Below, in pieces: positions 58,012 through 64,000 of a stretch of DNA of 64,000 nt. Below the pieces are notes generated by a model, which did no database searches, was not told the DNA's origin, and saw only the letters and a list, made by a program, of their open reading frames with translations. Positions within the stretch are counted from its first letter, which is position 1, and every line of letters begins with the position of its first letter. The position numbers and the translations under genes are program-made. Where the stretch lies: contig JBMHBP010000005.1 of assembly GCA_049890295.1 (NCBI GenBank), positions 39,377-103,376 of the forward strand, read 5' to 3'. The DNA comes from GCA-2862585 sp049890295 (GTDB lineage Bacteria > Bacteroidota > Bacteroidia > Flavobacteriales > UBA7312).

Positions 58012-58683
58012 ATGCCTATTGTTGAACTTAAACATGCCGACATTTACCAGCAAAAACAAGCTGTACTTAGTAACGTTTCATTCTGTATAAATGAATCTGA
58101 ATTCTTCTATTTGATTGGCTCTACTGGTAGCGGTAAGAGTAGTCTGTTAAAAACACTTTACGCCGATTTGCCCTTGATTAATGGCGTTGCTGAAGTAGTT
58201 GACTATCAACTTTTTGGAATCAAACCTTCGTTCATCCCTTATTTAAGAAGAAAAATTGGTATAATATTTCAAGATTTTCAATTATTAACTGATCGTTCTG
58301 TATTTGAAAATCTGGAGTTTGTGCTAGACATCACTGGATGGAAAAATAATTCTGAGAAACAGTCAAAAATTGAGGATGTTCTTGAAAAGGTAGAGATGAA
58401 GAATGACATGCATAAAATGCCATACGAATTATCAGGTGGAGAACAACAACGTGTTTGTATTGCAAGAGCACTACTAAATGATCCTAAGCTAATTCTTGCT
58501 GATGAACCTACCGGGAATTTAGACCCTGAAACTACTAATAAAATCCTTCAACTAATTCACGGATTATGTAAAGATGGTTGCGCGGTATTGATGGCAACTC
58601 ACGAACATGATCTGATCAATCGTTTTCCAGCTAAAGTGTTAAAATGCCAAAATGGTCAGTTAATTGAAGTTGACCAAAAATGA
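58012..58683 (+). CDS. ftsE: FtsE-like ABC transporter ATP-binding protein
   Basis: Cytosolic ATPase of 223 residues, close to FtsE and LolD in size. Walker A is GSTGSGKSS at 36-44. The Q-loop segment [20 protein letters not shown] is characteristic of FtsE. The signature is LSGGEQQR, Walker B is [12 protein letters not shown], and the switch His is in ATHEHDL. FtsE works with the permease FtsX to control peptidoglycan hydrolases at division. No ftsX is adjacent here; instead the next gene, a glycosyltransferase, overlaps by ATGA. Identity as FtsE rests on sequence; LolD is the main alternative, given the lone LolC/E-like permease at 3764. Confidence 0.82.
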   Translation: MPIVELKHADIYQQKQAVLSNVSFCINESEFFYLIGSTGSGKSSLLKTLYADLPLINGVAEVVDYQLFGIKPSFIPYLRRKIGIIFQDFQLLTDRSVFENLEFVLDITGWKNNSEKQSKIEDVLEKVEMKNDMHKMPYELSGGEQQRVCIARALLNDPKLILADEPTGNLDPETTNKILQLIHGLCKDGCAVLMATHEHDLINRFPAKVLKCQNGQLIEVDQK

Positions 58684-59804
58684 CCAAAAAAAAAGCACTT
58701 CATATCATTGCTTTTAACATTCCCTTTCCGGCTGACTATGGCGGTATTATTGATATTTTTTACAAAATTATTGCCTTTTATAATCTAGGCATTGATATTC
58801 ATCTCCATTGTTTTGAGTATGGACGAAAACACACTAATACTTTAGAAAAATACTGCCAGTCTGTTAACTATTACAAGAGAAAAAACGGATTTAAATACAT
58901 TTTTTCAACTACACCATATTTTATTGAAACACGGTTCGACACAACTTTACTGCAAAATTTAATCGATCAACCCTATCCTATTCTTTCTGAGGGTATACAC
59001 TGTTCAAAAACAATTTTAAACTCCTCATTGAAAGATCGAAAAAGATTTGTACGTACACATAATATTGAAGAATACTACTATAAAGCTTTGGCAGTAAATG
59101 AGTCAACTTTCTGGAAAAAAATCTATTATTATTCTGAATATATAAAGTCGAAACATTATGAAAAAAAGATTGATCAATTTGATGGTGTTTTTTCAATCAG
59201 TCAAAATGATTTTAATCATTTCAAAAAAATTACAAAATCCTTCTTCATAAGGGCTTTTCACTCTAATACTAACATCCAATCTACCGAAGGAACAGGTAGG
59301 TTTGCATTATATCATGGAAACCTTTCAGTAGCTGAAAATCATAAAGCTGCACTTTTTCTCATTAAAGAGGTTTTTGATGACCTTGATTACCATTTAATAA
59401 TTGCTGGAAAAAATCCAAGTAAAAAGCTAATCAATGCAGCAAAATCTAATGCAAAAATAAGACTCATAGCAAACCCTTCTCAGGAACGGATGAGCAGCTT
59501 GATTTCAGAGGCTCAAATGATTCTATTACCAACTCACCAAAACACAGGTATAAAACTCAAACTCATTGAGTCGCTTCATAAAGGAAGATTTTGTATAGTT
59601 AATGATAATATGATTAAAGGTACTGAATTAGAACCTTTTTGTGAACTAGCTAATCATGCAGCTAATTGGAAAGTTAAAATTAATGAACTAAAAGAGAAAC
59701 CATTCAATCGTGACTCAATTGAAGAAAGAAAAAAAATAATCACTATTTTCAATAACGAAGCTGAAGCACAAAAAATGGTCGATATAATTTTTAAAGAAAA
59801 ATAG
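58680..59804 (+). CDS. glycosyltransferase (GT4-like, GT-B fold)
   Basis: Predicted cytosolic glycosyltransferase of 374 residues. The N-terminal Rossmann-like half begins KKALHIIAFNIPFPADYGG and includes IYYYSEYIKSKHYEKKIDQF. The C-terminal nucleotide-sugar-binding half has FALYHGNLSVAENHKAALFL, LIIAGKNPSKKLI, and the loop LPTHQNTGIKLKLIESLHKG, the equivalent of the GT4 ExxxxxE region. Substrates are unknown. It starts inside the ftsE stop (ATGA) and is presumably co-transcribed. Its last 14 bases overlap the convergent second glycosyltransferase gene. Confidence 0.78.
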   Translation: MTKKKALHIIAFNIPFPADYGGIIDIFYKIIAFYNLGIDIHLHCFEYGRKHTNTLEKYCQSVNYYKRKNGFKYIFSTTPYFIETRFDTTLLQNLIDQPYPILSEGIHCSKTILNSSLKDRKRFVRTHNIEEYYYKALAVNESTFWKKIYYYSEYIKSKHYEKKIDQFDGVFSISQNDFNHFKKITKSFFIRAFHSNTNIQSTEGTGRFALYHGNLSVAENHKAALFLIKEVFDDLDYHLIIAGKNPSKKLINAAKSNAKIRLIANPSQERMSSLISEAQMILLPTHQNTGIKLKLIESLHKGRFCIVNDNMIKGTELEPFCELANHAANWKVKINELKEKPFNRDSIEERKKIITIFNNEAEAQKMVDIIFKEK

Positions 59805-60852
59805 TCTTTAAAACCTTCTCTTCATTTTGCCAATTATATGTTTTTATAGCTGACTCAAAGCTATACTTTGATTGATTTTCAACCATTCTTAAGATTTGTT
59901 TAGACACATTCTTTGGCTCTCTATTTTCTAATAGTTCACCAACACTAAACTCTGCTAATACTTTTTTAACTTCAACTAAAGGTGTTGATAAGACTGGTGT
60001 ATGAGCATGGATATAATCAAACAACTTATTTGGTAAACTATATTCAAAACTCAAACCAAAAGGCTCTTCAAACAAAATACCAATACTTGCTTCTTGAGTA
60101 TGTTTTTGCATTTTGTCATAAGGTAAACGCCCAAAGAAAATAACTCTATCAGCAACATTTTCTGACTCAGCTAATTGCTTTAATAAGCTATAGCCTGGGC
60201 CATTACCAATTATTTTTAATTCAAAATCTGGCAAATACTTCATACAGGAAATAATCAAATCTATACCTCGTGCTGGATTCATATTGCCTTGATAAATAAT
60301 TGTTTTAGTTTTAGGTATTGGCTCAAGACCTTTAGAGATTGGTACATTTTTGATTACTTTCATCTGAATATTATAGCTGTTTTTATAATGATCAGATATA
60401 GAGTCACAAACGGTATACGATTGATTTAATTTTGGAAGCAGGGAGGATTCTATACTTTGCCAAATTCTTCTTTTAAATGGTCTATTAACTAACTCTGGTA
60501 CTTCTGTAAATAATTCATGACTATCATATATCAATGATATATTTTTAATTTTAGCTGCAAAATAATTTGCTGGCAGGGTGTCTAAATCGTTACTTAATAA
60601 TGCAGAACAAGGCTTAAATAAAATAAGAAAAAACAATCTCACATTAAACTCTATGTAAAATAATGGTCCTCTTTTAAATATGTTGTTTATTCTATGGGTG
60701 TAATATTCTCTTTTCAGCGGCTTGCTCCAGCTGTTTAGACGCCCAATTAACGATACTTCAAAGCCCATCTTTTGTAAGGATTGACATACTTTAAACACCC
60801 GCTGATCGGTATTTATATCGTTTGTTACAGAAACAATGATTTTCTTTCTCAC
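59791..60852 (-). CDS. glycosyltransferase family 4 protein
   Basis: Predicted GT-B fold glycosyltransferase of 353 residues. A GTG start at 60850-60852 gives the typical opening RKKIIVSVTNDINTDQRVFK. An ATG at 60891 would add 13 residues and leave only 23 bases to the divergent murB start, so the GTG is preferred, though not proven. C-terminal part: TIIYQGNMNPARGIDLIISC, LKIIGNGPGYSLLKQLAE, VIFFGRLPYDKMQKH, and the donor-binding GLSFEYSLPNKLFDYIHAHT. It overlaps the convergent glycosyltransferase at its 3' end. Acceptor unknown; an envelope polysaccharide role is inferred from murB and the other glycosyltransferase nearby. Confidence 0.8.
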   Translation of the reverse strand: MRKKIIVSVTNDINTDQRVFKVCQSLQKMGFEVSLIGRLNSWSKPLKREYYTHRINNIFKRGPLFYIEFNVRLFFLILFKPCSALLSNDLDTLPANYFAAKIKNISLIYDSHELFTEVPELVNRPFKRRIWQSIESSLLPKLNQSYTVCDSISDHYKNSYNIQMKVIKNVPISKGLEPIPKTKTIIYQGNMNPARGIDLIISCMKYLPDFELKIIGNGPGYSLLKQLAESENVADRVIFFGRLPYDKMQKHTQEASIGILFEEPFGLSFEYSLPNKLFDYIHAHTPVLSTPLVEVKKVLAEFSVGELLENREPKNVSKQILRMVENQSKYSFESAIKTYNWQNEEKVLKTIFL

Positions 60853-60900
60853 GGATGCGAAAATACACAAATTAAGAAGAGTCTTTTTCATAAGTATTTT

Positions 60901-60908
60901 TACCTTTG
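60901..60908 (+). promoter_or_regulatory. possible -7 box of murB
   Basis: TACCTTTG matches TAnnTTTG and lies 6 bases before the ATG at 60915, which would give a nearly leaderless message. No -33 TTG is found at 19-20 bases, so support is weak. Confidence 0.3.
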
Positions 60909-60914
60909 AACTTT

Positions 60915-61919
60915 ATGAGACTTCTGCAAAATTATTCATTAAAACAACTGAACACATTCGGAATTGATGCATATTCCGAATACTTTGGAGCATTTGACTC
61001 AATTATGGTTTTAAGTGAAATGCTTGAACAGTCTATTGCACCACTTACTATTTTGGGAGGTGGAAGTAATATTTTACTTACTCAGGATATAAAGGGTACG
61101 GTTTTAAAAAATGAAATAAAGGGAATCACAATTATAGAAGAGGACAATGAAGTAGCCACTGTGAGAGTTGGTGCAGGGGTAGTTTGGCATGATTTTGTGA
61201 TGTGGAGCATTGAACAACATTTGGGTGGCATTGAAAACCTATCATTGATACCAGGAAGTGTTGGTGCTGCACCCATGCAAAATATAGGGGCATATGGCAC
61301 TGAATTAAAGTCGGTTTTTAAAGAACTAACAGCACTAAATATTAACACAAGAGCTATTAAAACCTTCAACAACGAAGAATGTAAATTTGGATACCGCCAA
61401 TCTGTTTTTAAAGGCGAGCTTAAAAATCAATTTATCATTTGTGAAGTTACTTTTCAACTCTCTAAAACACACAAACCTAACACTTCATATGGCGCCATTG
61501 AGGAAGAACTTAACAAGAGTGGATCAGAGATCAGTATACAAAGTATAAGTCAAGCCGTTGTTGCCATCAGACAGCGAAAATTACCCGATCCAGATAAGAT
61601 TGGTAATAGTGGTAGTTTTTTTAAGAATCCTACTATTACTAATGCTCAATTTAATACTCTAAAGATAAAATTCCCTGCAATCGTTGGCTACCCCAATGGA
61701 AATGGACATACAAAAGTTGCTGCTGGCTGGCTTATCGATCAAGCAGGTTGGAAAGGTTATCGAAAAGGTGATGCAGGTGTTCATAAACACCAAGCTTTAG
61801 TATTAGTAAATTACGGAAAGGCAAGTGGTAAAGAAATTCTTCAGCTTGCCAAGGCTATTCAAAGCTCAGTATTTGAAAAATATGGCATTGAATTAGTACC
61901 AGAAGTCAATATAATATAG
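60915..61919 (+). CDS. murB: UDP-N-acetylenolpyruvoylglucosamine reductase
   Basis: FAD-dependent enzyme of 334 residues that makes UDP-N-acetylmuramic acid for peptidoglycan. FAD-binding segments are LTILGGGSNILLTQ and NLSLIPGSVGAAPMQNIGAYG. The catalytic serine lies in GNSGSFFKNPTI. The C-terminal part has VAAGWLIDQAGWKGYRKGDA and ends LVPEVNII. It has the extra Tyr-loop segment of type I MurB (E. coli-like). An in-frame TTG at 60906 overlaps the possible -7 box, so the ATG at 60915 is used. It is divergent from the glycosyltransferase gene. Confidence 0.95.
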   Translation: MRLLQNYSLKQLNTFGIDAYSEYFGAFDSIMVLSEMLEQSIAPLTILGGGSNILLTQDIKGTVLKNEIKGITIIEEDNEVATVRVGAGVVWHDFVMWSIEQHLGGIENLSLIPGSVGAAPMQNIGAYGTELKSVFKELTALNINTRAIKTFNNEECKFGYRQSVFKGELKNQFIICEVTFQLSKTHKPNTSYGAIEEELNKSGSEISIQSISQAVVAIRQRKLPDPDKIGNSGSFFKNPTITNAQFNTLKIKFPAIVGYPNGNGHTKVAAGWLIDQAGWKGYRKGDAGVHKHQALVLVNYGKASGKEILQLAKAIQSSVFEKYGIELVPEVNII

Positions 61920-61953
61920 CTGGAGATTATTTTTTAAAAATTAAAGTCAAAAC

Positions 61954-62655
61954 CTAATCAAATAGATCAAACTCATATTTAAGCCCAATAATTTGAGTTT
62001 CTTTAGGAGATAAATCAGAGCGTTTATTTTCAACACCATAAAATAAAACCACCTCACCAGCTTTTTTCATAACATAAGACAGTCCTAAAGTAAAACGAGT
62101 TTTGCTAATATCCTTTTCTGAGTCTGCATTGTGAAACATTTCTACTCCTAATACTGGCGTGAGATTAGAGCGTTTAATATCATACGAAAGACCTGTTTTG
62201 AATCTAAAGTTTGTACGAGCCTCAGCAGTGGGAACATTTAGTTCAGTTTTTGATTGATACCGTAATCGATACTTTAAAGAAAACCGATTAATGGGTAATT
62301 TATAATTGATATCTGTACTCCACCTAAGGTGATTTTCATAACCTTGGATTTTTCCTTTAGTGTCGTTTTCCCTCATGTAACGAAGACCTGCTCCTAAAGA
62401 AATATTATATTTAAACTTATACTTAACGCCTAATTGAGTGAAATATACATCGACAGTATTTGAATTATCTTTTAAACGTAACTGTTGATTTAAATCTACT
62501 TTCCAATTGGAGTTTATAGAATAATTTAAGGAAGCCGAACTCCAAGATTCTAAATCTTTCTCCACTTCAATAACATTATCTTGAGCCAAAGTAGATATTG
62601 AGCTTGTAAGTAATGATAAAAATAACAGTAATAAACTGAGGCGATGTTTTAACAT
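61954..62655 (-). CDS. DUF2490 outer-membrane protein
   Basis: Exported protein of 233 residues. Signal peptide MLKHRLSLLLLFLSLLTSSI with cleavage near TLAQ. The mature part matches DUF2490: DLESWSSASLNYSINSNWKV, then alternating strands such as NISLGAGLRYMRE and RFSLKYRLRYQSK. It is predicted to be a small beta-barrel, probably 10-12 strands, ending in KYEFDLFD. Its ATG overlaps the end of the DUF4956 gene by one base, so the two are co-transcribed. Function is unknown. Confidence 0.8.
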   Translation of the reverse strand: MLKHRLSLLLLFLSLLTSSISTLAQDNVIEVEKDLESWSSASLNYSINSNWKVDLNQQLRLKDNSNTVDVYFTQLGVKYKFKYNISLGAGLRYMRENDTKGKIQGYENHLRWSTDINYKLPINRFSLKYRLRYQSKTELNVPTAEARTNFRFKTGLSYDIKRSNLTPVLGVEMFHNADSEKDISKTRFTLGLSYVMKKAGEVVLFYGVENKRSDLSPKETQIIGLKYEFDLFD

Positions 62656-63260
62656 TATTTGGATTGATAGTATTTAACATTAACTGAAGCTGTTCCTTTA
62701 ATGAAATCTACACTGCCAACTTTTACAGAACTGACCTCAAAACCCATTCTGTCTTCAATATCTTTTTTCAATATCTCGTAATTCTCAGGCTTTATATTTT
62801 CTATCTTATCATATACTATTTTCTTAGAGCTCAGTTTATGTACTTGCCATACATTTTCAATAATATATATACAAGCAATTATAATTGTGTTGGCCCCAAC
62901 AATTTCAGCATAACTCAGTTTTCTATTAGCTAAAGAATTAATAACCGAAACCCCAATAACTACAAAGAGATAAGTCATTTCCTTTATATCAATTGAGGTT
63001 GTTCGATACCTTATGATACCAAAGATGGCAAAGAGACCCAGAGCCATCCCTAAGTCCAATTGGAATTTCTTTAAAGTGAAACATAAAAAGAATACAATAA
63101 TCCCCACCATATAGAAAGCAAATGTGTAGTCTTTTCGGTTAGAATTACTGTAATACAACCAACGGATAATAAGCGTTAAAAAGAAGATGTTTAGAAAAAA
63201 ACGGAAAACCATTTTATAAAAATCATCATCAAAAAGAGGAATATTAAAAAGTTCAGACAT
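62655..63260 (-). CDS. DUF4956 membrane protein
   Basis: Membrane protein of 201 residues matching DUF4956. Hydrophobic segments lie at about 15-33 (FRFFLNIFFLTLIIRWL), 46-62, 75-85, 92-110 and 118-138. The loop GLFAIFGIIRYRTTSIDIKE is the recognisable signature, with GIIRYRT conserved. The C-terminal 55 residues are cytosolic and of mixed alpha/beta character. In Bacteroidota and other phyla DUF4956 genes often sit near VTC-type polyphosphate polymerase and CotH genes. None is visible here before the window ends. It is coupled to the DUF2490 gene. Confidence 0.82.
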   Translation of the reverse strand: MSELFNIPLFDDDFYKMVFRFFLNIFFLTLIIRWLYYSNSNRKDYTFAFYMVGIIVFFLCFTLKKFQLDLGMALGLFAIFGIIRYRTTSIDIKEMTYLFVVIGVSVINSLANRKLSYAEIVGANTIIIACIYIIENVWQVHKLSSKKIVYDKIENIKPENYEILKKDIEDRMGFEVSSVKVGSVDFIKGTASVNVKYYQSK

Positions 63261-63532
63261 TTTAAAAATAAATTTGTTGAAGCTATATGTTTAGCAATAA
63301 GTTGTAAAGAAAGTAATAGCAATTAAGCTTAATAAAAGACTTCCAATTATTTACTAAATTCGTTAAGCAAATTAAGTCATTTTTTACAACTTAACAATAA
63401 ATTAATATTAGTATTTAATCTAGAGACCTTTATAATTGATATCATATTTATAAAGTAACTCTGTTTGAGTTGTTTAGTCATAACTATTTTGGTGATGTGA
63501 AATTAATTTAGAGTAATAATTTTTTATTTGGG
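63261..63532. other. AT-rich non-coding stretch upstream of the DUF4956 gene
   Basis: No open frame, tRNA or strong hairpin was found here. It should hold the promoter of the DUF4956/DUF2490 pair, but no clear TTG-N19/20-TAnnTTTG element was recognised on the minus strand. Confidence 0.5.
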
Positions 63533-63886
63533 TTATATTATGGTAATCCTGTGGTATAAAATTTCAATTATATTAACTTCATCAGTTGCAGGACTTCGAA
63601 TAATACCTGACATTGTACACAATTGACAATTTGAAGTATGGTAATAAACAGCAGTAAAAGGAATTGTCACTTTTGGGCTATCTAAACCTTGAACATTACA
63701 AGTACAATCAACACCAGTATTATTTGTGTCATTAGAAATATATGCAGAATAGGCATCCTCATCTAATGGAATATCTAAAGGAACTACAATTCCATAAAGT
63801 TCATAAAAAACAATTTTTGAATCTATGCTGTGAGGCCCTTGCTTATCAGGATCTACAAAAATTATCTCAGTAAATAGATAATTTGT
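63533..63886 (-). pseudogene. N-terminally truncated coding remnant of unknown function
   Basis: An open frame of 117 codons runs from just inside a TAA at 63887-63889 to a stop at 63533-63535. It has no ATG, GTG or TTG until a Met close to its C-terminus. The amino-acid composition looks genuine: EIIFVDPDKQGPHSIDSKIV, then VVPLDIPLDEDAYSAYISND, then a cysteine-containing part (GVDCTCNVQGLDSP and TSNCQLCTMSGIIRSP). It is not a family I recognise; the four clustered cysteines and predicted strands suggest an exported domain. The 5' part appears to be lost at the junction near 63886, opposite another truncated frame. Confidence 0.55.
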
Positions 63887-64000
63887 TTATGTATTAGTCA
63901 AAAGCAAATTTCTAGCTTAGAAAATGGAAAAACACCTATCAAACAAGACGATCTTGTCCGTATAGCTAAAGCACTAAATATTCTTGTCGATAAGATAGTT
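63878..64000 (+). pseudogene. XRE-family helix-turn-helix protein, missing N-terminus and cut by the window edge
   Basis: From 63896 the frame reads SQKQISSLENGKTPIKQDDL followed by VRIAKALNILVDKIV, the second half of an XRE/HTH_3 domain: recognition helix (ISSLENGK) plus helices 4 and 5. Helices 1 and 2 should precede it, but the frame is closed by TAG at 63875-63877, and the six codons between contain no ATG, GTG or TTG. The protein may continue beyond base 64000. As it stands it is either a 5'-deleted regulator gene or one interrupted by a rearrangement at about 63878-63895. Confidence 0.55.

Overview
The window is a gene-dense, AT-rich chromosomal segment from a member of the Bacteroidota, most likely a Flavobacteriales-type organism. 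The signs are: type IX secretion (T9SS) C-terminal sorting domains of both type A and type B; a PorE-like TPR/PD40/CRD/OmpA protein; a fused SecDF; a eukaryote-like type II glutamine synthetase; a TonB receptor paired with a DUF4249 lipoprotein; promoters of the TTG-N19/20-TAnnTTTG form used by the Bacteroidota primary sigma factor; and start codons without Shine-Dalgarno sequences. No prophage, insertion sequence, CRISPR array or rRNA gene is visible. Nearly all genes look intact; the exceptions are two fragments at the far right end.

Layout. 1-7158: the 5' end of valS, then a set of metabolic and envelope genes (DUF1573 protein, aminotransferase, Fe/Zn cysteine-cluster protein, NamZ-type muramidase, LolC/E-like permease, PLP cysteine synthase family enzyme, fatty-acid desaturase). 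7175-22099: a large minus-strand information-processing block, read from high to low coordinates: rpsU, xerC-like recombinase, hpf, four tRNAs (Thr-Tyr-Gly-Thr), tuf, tRNA-Trp, secE, nusG, rplK, rplA, rplJ, rplL, rpoB, rpoC and a DUF3467 gene. RNA hairpins sit at rpsU/xerC, rplJ/rplL and rplL/rpoB, and a near-perfect 21-base inverted repeat brackets the four-tRNA array. 22104-35975: a second minus-strand run of fourteen genes with almost no intergenic DNA (purM, prfA, pyrF, TonB receptor, DUF4249, DUF2851, PspC, K+ channel, PspC, dTDP-4-dehydrorhamnose-reductase-like, AGCS symporter, HhH protein, apt, acyl-CoA dehydrogenase).

36031-51015: envelope and secretion genes (PorE-like protein, tatA, secDF) with glnA and mdh, plus three T9SS cargo proteins, two of which are tandem paralogues of about 820 residues. 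51061-57864: gyrB and a coupled beta-barrel/TPR gene pair of unknown function. 57959-61919: an FtsE-like ATPase coupled to a glycosyltransferase, a convergent second glycosyltransferase, and murB. 61954-63260: a DUF4956/DUF2490 pair.

The last 740 bases hold no intact gene. There is an AT-rich stretch, then two head-to-head reading frames that both lack their N-terminal coding parts: a minus-strand unknown and a plus-strand XRE-family helix-turn-helix protein. They meet near 63878-63886, which looks like a recombination or deletion junction. The items most worth a second look are this junction, the tRNA-bracketing inverted repeat, the PspC-channel-PspC cassette, the TPR/beta-barrel pair, and an rpsU gene with no Shine-Dalgarno sequence whose bS21 product keeps Tyr54.
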